Shown: positions 27,401 through 36,193 of the stretch, piece by piece
Layout of the letters: each line of letters starts with the position of its first letter
Position numbering within the stretch: the first letter of the stretch is position 1
Origin: Planctomycetaceae bacterium
GTDB taxonomy: Bacteria; Planctomycetota; Planctomycetia; Planctomycetales; Planctomycetaceae
Assembly: GCA_020850695.1 (NCBI GenBank)
Contig: JADZEF010000081.1
Location: forward strand, 1-64,000
Direction of reading: 5' to 3'
DNA: 64,000 bases
Notes under the pieces: model-generated
Told to the model about the DNA's origin: nothing
Databases searched by the model: none
Seen by the model: only the letters and a program-made list of their open reading frames with translations
Made by a program: the position numbers and the translations under genes

Positions 27401-29700
27401 ACCGCGCCCCGCACGAGCGGGCACTGACCCTTTCCGAAATGGCGCGGGTCGCCGCACAGCAGGGATGGTCGGACGCGGAGGCACTCCAGCAATCTGCTCG
27501 GACCGAACTTGCCCGGCTTTCAGCACTCGACCAGCCCCGCTCTGGCACTGCGGACGCCACGGCGCAGCCGAGTGTGTCGCTCATCGACCGGTTCGACACG
27601 TTGCTGAAGACGGGACGCGTGATCGTCTCGTCGTTCTCGAAAGACACGATCTGCGAGAAGCTCACGCACGCGGCCAAGCGGCTGTTGCGTGCCGAGCAGG
27701 CGCAGGTGGTCTGGTTCAATGAGGGATCCCCGGACGAGCGCGGCGACTGGCCGGAAACCCTGGAAGGGAGCGGGATCCTGCCGCCGAAAACGGACGCGAG
27801 TGCAGAGGACGAATCGCGCTCGGCGCTGCGGGCGCCGATCCAGATGCGCGGGAAGGTCGTGGCGGCCCTCAACGTCGTTCATAACCACGTCGCAGGGCTG
27901 TTCGGATCGGACGAAGAACGAATCGCCGGTTTTCTGGCGACGCTGGCCGGTGCGGCGTTCGAGAACGCCGAGGGGTTCGCCAAGCTCGAACAGTTGAATG
28001 CCACCCTCGAACGCAAGGTCGCCGACCGGACGGCCAGCCTGCAGGAGCGTGCGAAGCAACTGGCGCAATCGAACCAGGAACTGGAACGCACGACGGCCGA
28101 ACTGCGCGTCACGCAGGATCAGTTGCTTGTCTCGAAGGCGATCGCCGAATCGGCCAACGTCGCGAAGGGGCGGTTCCTCGCCGCGATGAGCCACGAGATC
28201 CGCACGCCGATGAACGGCGTGATCGGAATGGCCGAACTAGCCCTTGCCACCGAATTGTCGAACCGGCAGCGGACCTACGTCAGCACGATCAGCCAGTCGG
28301 CGAAGGCCCTGCTGGCGATGCTCAACGACGTGCTCGACTTTTCCAAGATCGAAGCGGGGAAGCTCGAACTCGAATCGCGGCCGTTCCCGCTGCACGAGAC
28401 GATCGTCGAATCGGTTCGGCTGCTGTCGGTGTCCGCCTGGCAGAAGGGGCTCGACATCTCCACGCGTCTCTCGCCGAGCCTGCCGGCGACGGTCGTCGGC
28501 GATTCGGCCCGCCTGCGGCAGGTGCTGCTGAACCTGATCGGCCACGCGGTGAAGTTCACGTCGAGCGGCGGCATCGACATCCGGGGCGAGGTGGATGCGG
28601 ATGGCTCGATCCATCTGGTCGTCCGCGACAGCGGCATCGGCATTCCCCGCGACCGTCTCGACCGCATCTTTCAGGCGTTCGATCAGGGGGAGGCGTCGAT
28701 CACGCGGCGATTCGGCGGCACCGGGCTCGGATTGGCGATTTCCTCGCAGATCGTGTCGCTGATGGGGGGCCGAATCTGGGTCGAGAGCGAATTCGGGCAC
28801 GGAAGTGAGTTTCACATCGCGATTCCGACCCGGCTCCCCGACGCGGCCGAATCGGTCGTCGATGTCACCAGCCTTCCTCTGGCTGGAAAAGGGCTCGTCT
28901 TCTCGTCGAAAGGCGAAGTCGGCAGCGCGCACTCGGCCTGGCTGGACGCATGGGGCCTTACTCCCTCGACGCTGAACCGGATCGACGACATCAAACTGGC
29001 CCTCGTCGGGTGGCCGGGCCTCGATGTTCTGCTGTTCGACGTGTCCGCGAATGCAGACGACGAGATGGAAGTCCTCGCGCAGATCGCGAAAGCGGGTCTC
29101 ATCGATGTCGGGCGGATCGTGACGCTGTTGCCGGCCGGCGCCGAGGAGGCCGCGTCGCGGGCGCAGCAGGCGGGGATGACCCACGTCCTCATGAAGCCGG
29201 TCAGTCCCCGCGACCTGCACGACGCCCTGGCGTCGGCGATGAGCGGCGAACGGAAGGTCGAGAGCCCCAGCGAGATGAGGCCGTCGCCATCCGAAGTCGC
29301 GTTGAGGATCCTGGTGGTCGACGACAGCCCGATCAACCAGGAAGTCGCGGTGGGATTGCTGGACCTGATGGGGCACCAGGCGATGGCGGCGGAGAGCGGA
29401 CAGGACGCGCTCGATCTGTTGCGGGACCGAGAGTTCGACGTCGTCTTCATGGACGTCGAAATGCCGGAGATGGACGGGTTCGAAACGACCCGCCGCTTGC
29501 GGGCGCGCGAGAGATCGCGCCGGGTCCCCGTGCTGGCGATGTCGGCTCACGTCATGGACGAAGTCCGGCAGGACTGTCTCGCCGCCGGAATGGATGGGTT
29601 TGTGTCGAAGCCGGTCGATCCAGAGGAGATCCGCGACGTCCTGGCGGAGATTGTGCAGTGGACTCGGAGCAACAGAGGGGTTGGCTTTGCGAGCACCTGA
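24481..29700 (+). CDS. Hybrid histidine kinase: kinase C-lobe, AAA/TPR, GAF, HisKA, HATPase, two receivers
   Basis: A 1739-residue frame in phase with the fragment upstream. Residues 1-70 complete the kinase-like lobe. An ATPase module follows, with Walker A GQSGYGKT at 124-131 and Walker B VVILDDVQWAD near 242-252. Residues about 480-1010 are helical TPR-like repeats. A GAF domain spans roughly 1035-1170, then a coiled coil. HisKA carries H1238 in AAMSHEIRTPMNG. HATPase has DSGIGIPRDRL and GGTGLGLAIS. A degenerate receiver (LLFDVSAN) is followed by a complete receiver with DDS at the start, phospho-acceptor D1658 in FMDVEMPEMDG and K in VSKPVD. This is the known kinase-ATPase-GAF hybrid kinase architecture. 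If the upstream TAG is real, translation must restart near GTG 24481, without the N-lobe. Its likely output is a phosphorelay through an HPt protein. Confidence 0.88.
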   Translation: MGHPPYDGADLNQLLWHQATQPLRGPRELGVDVPRALDELLQRLLAREVHARYQTAEAVRHDLQNLLAGLRAGIADPDLTIGAHDHRGSLARPAFVARQAEVAILDKQIELTRAGTPQLTVVEGQSGYGKTRLLSEFAVRCTKAGLWVFEGRATPDVGQPFQLFEGVAASFLSAAQSQTRLADHVNARLQGQTADLVAALPTLARVLRSEETQGPSVVAGESRLLAAMADFLDALGTSEHPAVVILDDVQWADDLLYRMMLRWQVLQAQRPGEKRYVQLVVAYRSDEVSETNPLRRIEPGVRIGVGPLKDSEILRLLESMAGPLPPPAVEVVTRLADGSPFMASAILHGLVESRALISESQTWKVDLKALDVVRSSRHAAAFLARRLSQLDPVTLAFLEAGALLGSEFSLEMAVTLSELPTTDALNAANDARQRHLLWWNWNDVCAFVHDKIRETLLERQAPEKKTQLHSRAADHLLKQAVVPHAELAIHLDAAGRSEEALQHALVAAADAREQHALELSENLFRIAERAAAQKPAAIRFQIAEGLGSVQMLRGRYAEAGEQFNRAADFAEGPESRAEVSCKRGELSIKRGDMHAALAQYSEGLRTIGFRVPVWRVTVAAWLSWEILVQALHTVFHGWFVHRTPRPPDARERLAMRMLSGYAHACWYCRSLPLAMWAHLRCMNRGETYAPTLELAQAYSDHAPAMVLLRWIGRGTTYAERSLAIRRDQNDLWGQGQSLHYYGVVQYAAGRYDECIELCGRAVRILERLGDYWQVHIARYQIAAARLHLGDLRGAADESQRNHASGMMVGDEQASGIILDVWARATAGRVPADLLQRELARERHDAQGTAQVLLASAVQDLYLGEALRSVVTLERARSIVETSGVRNPYTLPVYVWLATASRIVAERDHSLDLSMRRRHMAIAESALRVATRESWRFRNDLSRILREKALLAVMRGRPSRARRLFNRSLAKAESHRAPHERALTLSEMARVAAQQGWSDAEALQQSARTELARLSALDQPRSGTADATAQPSVSLIDRFDTLLKTGRVIVSSFSKDTICEKLTHAAKRLLRAEQAQVVWFNEGSPDERGDWPETLEGSGILPPKTDASAEDESRSALRAPIQMRGKVVAALNVVHNHVAGLFGSDEERIAGFLATLAGAAFENAEGFAKLEQLNATLERKVADRTASLQERAKQLAQSNQELERTTAELRVTQDQLLVSKAIAESANVAKGRFLAAMSHEIRTPMNGVIGMAELALATELSNRQRTYVSTISQSAKALLAMLNDVLDFSKIEAGKLELESRPFPLHETIVESVRLLSVSAWQKGLDISTRLSPSLPATVVGDSARLRQVLLNLIGHAVKFTSSGGIDIRGEVDADGSIHLVVRDSGIGIPRDRLDRIFQAFDQGEASITRRFGGTGLGLAISSQIVSLMGGRIWVESEFGHGSEFHIAIPTRLPDAAESVVDVTSLPLAGKGLVFSSKGEVGSAHSAWLDAWGLTPSTLNRIDDIKLALVGWPGLDVLLFDVSANADDEMEVLAQIAKAGLIDVGRIVTLLPAGAEEAASRAQQAGMTHVLMKPVSPRDLHDALASAMSGERKVESPSEMRPSPSEVALRILVVDDSPINQEVAVGLLDLMGHQAMAAESGQDALDLLRDREFDVVFMDVEMPEMDGFETTRRLRARERSRRVPVLAMSAHVMDEVRQDCLAAGMDGFVSKPVDPEEIRDVLAEIVQWTRSNRGVGFAST

Positions 29701-29843
29701 CTGTTGGAGCCTCAGATGCGTCAGAAGGGCCACGGAATCGACGGATTGGACGGAGACCACGGAGCTGCTGACAACGACCGTCTTCGTTTTCGTTCCGCTC
29801 CGTTCTCTCCGTCGTTTCCGTGGCCGGATTGAACGGGCTTCGC

Positions 29844-31091
29844 TCAGAACCTCTTGATCAGATTGAGGCAGGCGGCATGCGTCTGTCCGCTGTGCGTGCT
29901 GTTGCTGAAGTCCCCGCCGAGAAATGCGCTCGTACCGACCCGCTCGGTTCCGCTGACCGTGAACATGTAGGCGAGATCGACATCCCAGTCGAAGACGCGG
30001 AACCCATAGCCTCCCGAGAACGCGTTCTGGGTGATCGCCTGGATGTAGGGCGTCAGCGTCGAGGACGGGATCGGGTTCGGATGGTGGGCGTAACCCAGCC
30101 GCAACGTCTGGTTGTCGCCGAGGTCGTATTCATAACCAAGGCGGACCGAGAGGGTATCTTTCCAACGCAGCGGAAGCGGATCGTTGACCACCGGCGGAAA
30201 GCCGGGAGTGCTCGGATTCGACAGCTTGATCGTGTAGTTGTCGAAGCTGTCTCCCCAGTTGAGCCAGATGAGATCGGCGGCGAAAACGTGCGACCCCAGC
30301 TGCTGCCGAACACCGAACGCCACCGACTGCGGCCACTTGATGCCGAGCTTCGTGTCGTAGTCGGAACTCAGGCCGCCGGGGAGAATGACGTTCGTCTTGC
30401 CTTTGAGGTCCATATTCGTCTGGCTCTGCCATGTGAGGCCGAGCGTCGTCGTTTCTGTCAGCAGGTACTGCAGGCCGATCGAGCCGTTGATGCCGGTTCC
30501 ATCGACATCGAGGTCGGTCAGCGTCGGAAGGCCACCGAGGCTCTGCAGGGCATACGGACCGCGAAGCTCCACCTCGCTGATCGAGACGCCGAGTGTTCCG
30601 CCGATCGAAAGATCTTCCGTCAGTTGGATGGCGACGGCCGGCAAAATGCGGATCAGCGAGCCGTACGACTGATATTCCTGCGGCCCGACGAACGGCGCGG
30701 GGCCGTTCATCGTGTAGTTCTGCGAGAACCCGGCCGGCACGAACACGCCCAGGCCGAACGCGAACACGCCGTCCTCGGTCTTGTAGATGCCGGACATCTG
30801 GGGAAGCGGCGCGACCGTCGTGCTCGAGGCTCGTGAATTCGCCGGGTCGGAGTAGAGAAAGTCGGTGAACAGCAGATCGCCGCCGATGTCGAACAGTCCC
30901 CGGCCTTCGACATTCGTCATGGCGGCGGGGTTTTCGAGAATGATCGCTCCGTTGTCCGCGAACCCCTGGTTCGTTCCTCCGCGCCCGATGGACCGCGGCG
31001 AAACCCCGTTGAGAAAGAGCCCGTCGGCCAGCAGGCTGCGAGAGGCGAACACCACGACCAAAGCGACAGAAGTCGTCAGGGACCGTGACAT
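29844..31091 (-). CDS. FadL/OmpP1/TodX-type outer membrane transporter
   Basis: A 415-residue outer membrane beta-barrel protein. Residues 1-22 are a signal peptide ending near LLADG. SPRSIGRGGTNQGFADNGAI followed by ILENPAAMT matches the FadL N-terminal hatch (GARxxGxGGA, NPA). The rest alternates hydrophobic and polar residues with aromatic girdles, and the protein ends in KRF with a terminal Phe, as expected for BAM-dependent insertion. FadL proteins pass hydrophobic compounds such as fatty acids or aromatics through the outer membrane. It is convergent with the hybrid kinase gene, 143 bases apart, and divergent from the HPt gene. The substrate is not predictable. Confidence 0.88.
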   Translation of the reverse strand: MSRSLTTSVALVVVFASRSLLADGLFLNGVSPRSIGRGGTNQGFADNGAIILENPAAMTNVEGRGLFDIGGDLLFTDFLYSDPANSRASSTTVAPLPQMSGIYKTEDGVFAFGLGVFVPAGFSQNYTMNGPAPFVGPQEYQSYGSLIRILPAVAIQLTEDLSIGGTLGVSISEVELRGPYALQSLGGLPTLTDLDVDGTGINGSIGLQYLLTETTTLGLTWQSQTNMDLKGKTNVILPGGLSSDYDTKLGIKWPQSVAFGVRQQLGSHVFAADLIWLNWGDSFDNYTIKLSNPSTPGFPPVVNDPLPLRWKDTLSVRLGYEYDLGDNQTLRLGYAHHPNPIPSSTLTPYIQAITQNAFSGGYGFRVFDWDVDLAYMFTVSGTERVGTSAFLGGDFSNSTHSGQTHAACLNLIKRF

Positions 31092-31391
31092 CGGACATTC
31101 CAGGGTCGAATGAATGCGGAGCGGATCTTCTCACGATACGTCGGCTACCGGTTGTAACCGTCGTGAGGGATGGCACGGAGCGCCATTGTAAGTTTCAAGC
31201 ATTCCATCCCCTTTGTAGCGGCTGTAACGATTGGGCAAATCTCATGAGTGAAATCACCAAGGTCTCTCGAAAGAACCCCTTTTCTCGCCTTTGCCCACCC
31301 GCAGATCGTTATCAATTCCTTGTTTCCCCCCTTCTCGCCGCAGCGGGCCTCCGTGGCGAGCTAAGTTTCGTGATGAACGATCAGAGTTCAC
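31092..31391. promoter_or_regulatory. Divergent promoter region between fadL-like and HPt genes
   Basis: 300 bases between divergent genes, noticeably AT-richer around 31170-31330. Both transcripts must start here. No clear operator palindrome or consensus promoter could be named. Confidence 0.3.
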
Positions 31392-31868
31392 TTGAGTGAG
31401 GCCTTCCTCGTGGCGCCGAATGCAGCTTTTGACATCGACACCCGCAACGCGGAGCGCGTCCCAGCGACTGAACGTTGGATTAACGCACGCGATCTGATCG
31501 ACCGGTGCATGGGCAACCTGAACCTGGCGAACCGCGTTCTCGCGCGGTTCCGCAGCGGCCTGGACGAGGCGGTGCAACAACTGGAACAGATGGTCGAAGC
31601 GGCCGACTGGGGGCAGGCCTGCATAAGGTCGCATCGTCTGAGAGGAGAAGCGGGAAACGTCGGGTGCCGCCATTTGGCGGAACTGGCATCACAACTTGAG
31701 GGTGCCTGTGTCCGCGGCGACGGAGAGTCGGCCCGTTCTTCGCTGAAAGCGCTGGCGAAGGCCTGCGGAGAGTTTCAGCAGGCTGCGCCGAGCCTGCCCG
31801 ATGTCCATGCCGAGTCCGCGAAAAAGACCAATGCCATCCTCCATGCGACGTTCCGAAGCAGGGAATGA
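31392..31868 (+). CDS. Histidine phosphotransfer (HPt) protein
   Basis: A 158-residue protein beginning at TTG 31392. Residues 28-135 form a helical HPt domain: LIDRCMGNLNLANRVLARF, then SHRLRGEAGNVGCRHLAEL. H81 in HRLRGEAGNVG is the phospho-accepting histidine. The usual lysine three residues later is replaced by arginine (R84). HPt proteins shuttle phosphate between a hybrid kinase receiver and a response regulator. Its stop overlaps the start of the HD-GYP regulator gene by four bases (ATGA), so the two are co-translated. The hybrid kinase 1.7 kb upstream is the obvious possible donor, though that is inference. Confidence 0.85.
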   Translation: MSEAFLVAPNAAFDIDTRNAERVPATERWINARDLIDRCMGNLNLANRVLARFRSGLDEAVQQLEQMVEAADWGQACIRSHRLRGEAGNVGCRHLAELASQLEGACVRGDGESARSSLKALAKACGEFQQAAPSLPDVHAESAKKTNAILHATFRSRE

Positions 31869-32926
31869 CCTCCATGAACATCCTTGTCGCCGACGACGAT
31901 CCGCAGATCTGCGAACTGCTCGATCATGCGCTCAGCAGTTTCGGGTACAGCGTGACGACCGCGCGTGACGGCCTGGAGGCCTTCGAGCTGCTCCGAAGCG
32001 GGAAGTTCCGCATCCTCCTGACCGACTGGCAGATGCCCGGACTGACCGGCATCGAGCTCTGTGAGTTGATCCGCAAGCAGGATGCCGGCAACTACATCTA
32101 CATCATCGTTCTCACCAGCCATTCGTACCTGGATTCCGTCGTCTGCTGCCTCGAAGCCGGCGCCGACGACTACCTCTCGAAGCCCTTCCGCCCCGCGGAA
32201 CTTCTGGTGCGGATTCGCGCCGGAGAACGACTGCTGAGCCTCGAGAGCCGCGAGCTGACGATTTTCGCGCTGGCCAAGCTGGTTGAGTCTCGGGATGACG
32301 AAACAGGCTGTCACGTCGATCGAATGCGTGATTACGCGCGAATCCTTGCCGAAGAGCTCGCGCAGGACAAAGACTTCTCCGGGACGATCGACGGGCGTTA
32401 CATCAACCTGCTCTATCTCACGACGCCGTTGCATGACATCGGCAAAGTGGGAATCCCCGACCAGATCCTGAGGAAGCCGGGAAAGCTCACGGCCGAAGAA
32501 TTCGCGGTGATGAAGACGCACACCACCATCGGGGCGAGCACCCTCGAAGCGGTGACGGCTGTCCACAAGAACGCCGCCTACCTGGTGATGGCGCGCGAGA
32601 TCGCGCTGACGCACCATGAGCGTTGGGACGGAACCGGGTACCCGCACGGACTCTCCGGATCGTCGATTCCGCTGTGCGGAAGGATCACGGCGGTGGCGGA
32701 CGTTTACGACGCCTTGACGAGCAAACGCTCCTACAAAGAAGCGTTTCCCCACGAGCGGGCCGTCGAGATCATCAAGGAAGGAAGCGGCAAGCACTTCGAT
32801 CCGCGACTGGTCAGCGCCTTCCTGCGCTGCGCCAAGGCCTTTGAGTCGCGCAGCTGGCGTCTCAAAGAGCAGGGCGCCTCATCCAATCTCCTCGATCGTG
32901 GGGATCAAGGCCAGATCAGCGTTTGA
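31865..32926 (+). CDS. Response regulator with HD-GYP phosphodiesterase domain
   Basis: A 353-residue two-domain regulator. The receiver (1-125) has acidic residues D10-D12, phospho-acceptor D54 in LLTDWQMPG, T/S at 84-85 and K106 in LSKPF. The HD-GYP domain (about 145-330) has LHDIGKVGIP and ALTHHERWDGTGYPHGLSG, with all metal-binding His/Asp motifs, then AVADVYDALTSKRSYKEAF. HD-GYP proteins hydrolyse cyclic di-GMP and typically shift cells toward motility. The gene overlaps the HPt gene by four bases, strongly suggesting direct phosphotransfer from H81 of that protein to D54. The Ser-rich C-terminal tail has no domain. Confidence 0.93.
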   Translation: MTSMNILVADDDPQICELLDHALSSFGYSVTTARDGLEAFELLRSGKFRILLTDWQMPGLTGIELCELIRKQDAGNYIYIIVLTSHSYLDSVVCCLEAGADDYLSKPFRPAELLVRIRAGERLLSLESRELTIFALAKLVESRDDETGCHVDRMRDYARILAEELAQDKDFSGTIDGRYINLLYLTTPLHDIGKVGIPDQILRKPGKLTAEEFAVMKTHTTIGASTLEAVTAVHKNAAYLVMAREIALTHHERWDGTGYPHGLSGSSIPLCGRITAVADVYDALTSKRSYKEAFPHERAVEIIKEGSGKHFDPRLVSAFLRCAKAFESRSWRLKEQGASSNLLDRGDQGQISV

Positions 32927-32976
32927 CCAGATCAGCGGTTGAATCCTGACGCTTCCCTCCCGCCAAGGCCGAAACG

Positions 32977-33900
32977 TCACAGCTGGTTGTATTCCAGTTC
33001 GAACAGATCGCTCATCTGCTTGATATCGCCGGTTTCGTAGCCGCGGTTGAACCACCGGGCGCGCTGTTTCGAGGTGCCGTGCGTGAAGGACTCCGGCTTG
33101 ACATAGCCTCTCGCCTGCTTCTGCAGCCTGTCGTCACCGACCGCCCGCGCCGCCTCGATGGCTTCCTCGATGTCGCCCGGGTCGAGGACCTTCTTCGTCT
33201 GATCGACCCGCTTGGCCCACACGCCCGCGAGGAAGTCGGCCTGAAGCTCGAGCCGGACCGAAAGCTTGTTGTATTCCGCTTCGCTCAGACGCTCGCGAGC
33301 GGCATGGACCTGATCCGAGATGCCGGCGAGGTTCTGCACGTGGTGCCCGATTTCGTGCGCGACGACGTATGCGACGGCAAAGTCGCCCTTCGCTCCGAAC
33401 CGGTCACGAAGTTCATCGAAGAACTGCACGTCGAGGTACACCTTGCGGTCGGCCGGGCAGTAGAACGGCCCCATGTTGGCGCTGGCAAGCCCGCAGCCCG
33501 ATCGAACGTTCTGCGTGAAAAGCACGAGCTTCGGGTCGCGATACTGGCCGCGGCCGAGTTTCGGGTACTCGGCATGCCAGACGTCTTCCGTGTCCTTCAG
33601 GACGACCTTGATCAGTTTGACGGTATCGGCGTATTCGTCTTGTCCCGGAGGCGGTCCCCCTTGGCGGCCAGGCGCGCCCTGTCCGGGGGGGGCTTGCCCC
33701 CCTCCAGGATTGAGCAGCCGCATCGGGTTGACGCCCAGCAGCATCAGAACGACGAAGATGACGAGCGTGCCAACGCCGCCCCCCATCGCCATGCGCGGTC
33801 CACCGCCACCGCCGCCGAACCCGCCAAATCCTCCGCCGTAGCCGCCTCCGCCGCGTTGATCTTCGACGTTGGAGCTCTCTTCGCGTCCTTCGTATTGCAT
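32977..33900 (-). CDS. YpfJ-family predicted zinc metallopeptidase
   Basis: A 307-residue protein with ATG at 33900 and AGGAG 7 bases upstream. Residues 15-42 are a Gly-rich tract (GGGGYGGGFGGFGGGGGG). A single membrane helix lies at about 45-58. The Pro/Gly/Gln-rich stretch 64-88 links to the peptidase domain. HEIGH at 182-186 is a zincin motif (AHEIGHHVQNL), and ELQADFLAGVW near 218-228 supplies the third-ligand region. GCGLASANMGPFYCPADRKVYLD is a family signature. The orientation of the active site relative to the membrane is predicted outward. YpfJ function is unknown. The Gly tract causes long open frames on the other strand. Confidence 0.9.
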   Translation of the reverse strand: MQYEGREESSNVEDQRGGGGYGGGFGGFGGGGGGPRMAMGGGVGTLVIFVVLMLLGVNPMRLLNPGGGQAPPGQGAPGRQGGPPPGQDEYADTVKLIKVVLKDTEDVWHAEYPKLGRGQYRDPKLVLFTQNVRSGCGLASANMGPFYCPADRKVYLDVQFFDELRDRFGAKGDFAVAYVVAHEIGHHVQNLAGISDQVHAARERLSEAEYNKLSVRLELQADFLAGVWAKRVDQTKKVLDPGDIEEAIEAARAVGDDRLQKQARGYVKPESFTHGTSKQRARWFNRGYETGDIKQMSDLFELEYNQL

Positions 33901-34319
33901 CGCCCACTCCTGCAATGTGATCGGATCATTACATCCCCGGCCCTCTGAAGCTGCAAGCCCCTGCCGGGAACGGACCCGCAGTGTTGTTTCCCGGCCAAAC
34001 AGCACGATCCGTGCCGAAGGGACATCCGGTGCATCAGGAAGATCCCTTCCCCTCGGGCAGTCTCGTCCTCATCGGTGGGGTTTGCCGCGCGCCGCTTCGC
34101 TTGGCATGGAGTACCCCGTTGCGGGAGGTCGATACCTGAAAGGTCCGTCGACGGATCGGCCCGTGACACCATTGGAAGGAGTCGCCCAGCGCGTGCGCCT
34201 CCAATGCGTGCGGCCGGGCGTTCCGTCGCCAGGGTGCGCAGGGCTCGGCCACGGGAGCGTGGTCCTCCGTCGATCGGCCATCCGACGGCTCTCCCCTCCA
34301 GCCTGACGCACCCCCCGCC
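33901..34319. other. Intergenic region between ypfJ-like and sigma factor genes
   Basis: These 419 bases lie between divergent genes. No protein-like frame is seen. It probably carries the promoters of both, but no specific site is assignable. Confidence 0.35.
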
Positions 34320-35159
34320 ATGCAGAAGACTGCCCGACGCCGCCTCTCACCCGGCGTCCAGACCCCGCTGGAAACCTATCTGCGGGAAATCAACGAGACG
34401 GCGCTGCTGACCGCCAAAGAGGAAAAAGACCTCTCGCGTCAGATCTCGGCCGGCAGCAAGGAAGCCCGTGACCGCATGGTCCGGGCGAACCTGCGGCTCG
34501 TCGTGAACATCGCCCGGGCCTACACGGGCAAGGGGCTGCCGCTCCAGGACCTCATTGAAGAGGGGAACCTCGGTCTGCTGCGCGCGGTGGAAGGCTTCGA
34601 CCCCGACATGGGGACGCGGTTCAGCACGTACGCCAGCTACTGGATCAAGCAGTCGATTAAGCGGGCGCTGGTCAACTCGGCCAAGACAATCCGCATTCCG
34701 GCCTACATGGTCGAACTCCTGTCGAAGTGGCGTCGCGCCACCGCGAAGCTGACCGATGACCTGGGCCGCCCGCCGACACCGGAAGAAGTCGCCAAGGATC
34801 TCGGCTTGCCGCGGAAGAAGCTCCGCATCGTCAAGAAGGCCATTCAGCTCTACAACCAGAACCCGCAAGGCGATCAGCCCGACGGCGGCTGGACGATGGG
34901 CGAAATGGTCGCCGACGAGCGGACGAAGGCCCCGGACGAAGAACTGATCGACAGCGACAACCTCGTCCACGTGCTGCGGATGCTCGAGACGATGGAGCCG
35001 CGCGAAGCGACCATCCTGCGGATGCGGTTCGGCCTCGACGACGCCGAGCCCCGCACGCTGAAGGAAATCGGCGAGGCGATGGGCCTGACCCGCGAACGCG
35101 TCCGTCAGATCGAAGGCGAGGCGTTGGGACGGCTGGCGAAGGGGCTGCTCGGCGAGTGA
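34320..35159 (+). CDS. Sigma-70 family RNA polymerase sigma factor (group 2-like)
   Basis: A 279-residue sigma factor lacking region 1.1. Region 1.2 is LETYLREINETALLTAKEE. Region 2 contains ANLRLVVNIARAY, LIEEGNLGLLRAVEGFDPD and RFSTYASYWIKQSIKRAL, the core-binding and -10 recognition helices. Region 3 spans IRIPAYMVELLSKW through LGLPRKKLRIVKKAI. Region 4 ends with TLKEIGEAMGLTRERVRQIEGEAL, the -35 recognition helix-turn-helix. The compact form and full region 2 and 4 suggest a group 2 factor similar to RpoS/HrdB-type proteins rather than the housekeeping RpoD. No anti-sigma gene is adjacent. Confidence 0.93.
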   Translation: MQKTARRRLSPGVQTPLETYLREINETALLTAKEEKDLSRQISAGSKEARDRMVRANLRLVVNIARAYTGKGLPLQDLIEEGNLGLLRAVEGFDPDMGTRFSTYASYWIKQSIKRALVNSAKTIRIPAYMVELLSKWRRATAKLTDDLGRPPTPEEVAKDLGLPRKKLRIVKKAIQLYNQNPQGDQPDGGWTMGEMVADERTKAPDEELIDSDNLVHVLRMLETMEPREATILRMRFGLDDAEPRTLKEIGEAMGLTRERVRQIEGEALGRLAKGLLGE

Positions 35160-35289
35160 CGCCGTCAGGCAAGAGACCGATCAATCGATCAACGGACTCG
35201 GGTTCGCGAGCCGACATCCCACGCGGACCTGTTGGTTGTCCTTGCTCTCCTCGAGAGCCTCTGTCCCGCACCTCTCCGTCATGAGAAAC

Positions 35290-35329
35290 AAAAACGGCCG
35301 GCAGCCCGCGTAAACGGGCCATCCGACCG
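35290..35329 (-). terminator. Rho-independent terminator after sod
   Basis: Read on the minus strand, a GC-rich stem (CGGTCGG...GGCCCG pairing with CGGGC...CCGGCCG) is followed by TTTTTG and further T residues. It begins 27 bases past the SOD stop and has the classic form. Confidence 0.65.
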
Positions 35330-35355
35330 CTGAGATCCCTTCGTCTCCGGACGAA

Positions 35356-35964
35356 TTACTTCGCCGCCAGGAACCGGCGACCCACTTCGTCCCAGTTCAC
35401 GACGTTCCAGATGGCGTCGACGTAGTCGGGACGACGGTTCTGGTAGTGCAGGTAGTAGGCGTGTTCCCACACGTCGATGCCGAAAATCGGCGTGCGGCCT
35501 TCGGACAGCGGGGTGTCCTGGTTCGCGGTGCTTTCGACCTGGATCTGTCCCTTCGCCACCGATAGCCACGCCCAGCCGCTGCCGAAGCGACCGACGGCCG
35601 CCTTCTTCATTTCGGCCTTGAAGTTGTCGAAGCTGCTGAACTTCGCATCGATGGCCGAGGCCAGCTCGCCGGTTGGCTTGCCGCCGCCCCCCGGCTTCAG
35701 GACCGTCCAGAACAGCGTGTGATTGGCATGCCCCCCGCCATTGTTGCGGACCGCGGTTCGAATCGCTTCAGGAACCGCGGCCAGGTCCTTGACCAGATCT
35801 TCGACCGACTTCGACGCGAGTTGCGGGTGGTCGGCGAGTGCCGTGTTCACGTTCGTGATGTAGGCCTGGTGGTGCTTGCCGTGATGGATCTCCATCGTCT
35901 TGGCATCGATGTGCGGTTCCAGCGCGGCGGGCGGATACGGCAGCGGGGGGAGCGTGTAGGCCAT
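35356..35964 (-). CDS. sodA: Superoxide dismutase, Mn-type signature
   Basis: A 202-residue Fe/Mn superoxide dismutase, which disproportionates superoxide. Metal ligands are H27 in [12 protein letters not shown]82 in [12 protein letters not shown]164 and H168 in [12 protein letters not shown]. Residues distinguishing metals point to manganese: GGGHANH at 76-82 and Q149 in STANQDTP, where iron enzymes usually have a different Gln position. ATG 35964 gives the usual N-terminus [11 protein letters not shown]. There is no signal peptide, so it is cytoplasmic. A good terminator follows. It is a single gene between the sigma factor and a glycosyltransferase. Confidence 0.95.
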   Translation of the reverse strand: MAYTLPPLPYPPAALEPHIDAKTMEIHHGKHHQAYITNVNTALADHPQLASKSVEDLVKDLAAVPEAIRTAVRNNGGGHANHTLFWTVLKPGGGGKPTGELASAIDAKFSSFDNFKAEMKKAAVGRFGSGWAWLSVAKGQIQVESTANQDTPLSEGRTPIFGIDVWEHAYYLHYQNRRPDYVDAIWNVVNWDEVGRRFLAAK

Positions 35965-36193
35965 GGCAAGAATCCTGGTGGAGGGCGATGTAAGGTTTCC
36001 CGGCGCGTATTGTAGACCTCTGCAGGGGAGTCTCAACCGAACCGCTGGAAGGTTTTCCGGATCCCGCCGGTCGCACGGAAGGTCTTCCCGGAAAAAGACT
36101 TTGATGCTTGTCGCATGCCGTTGCGGCGATTGACCTCCAACACGCCTGGTCTAGAATCGGGCGAGTGCTCGAACATCACCCGGAGCTTTCCTG

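Noticed and set aside
28237-29760. 507-codon minus-strand frame opposite the hybrid kinase
   Set aside because: No family signal; kinase and receiver motifs lie on the plus strand.
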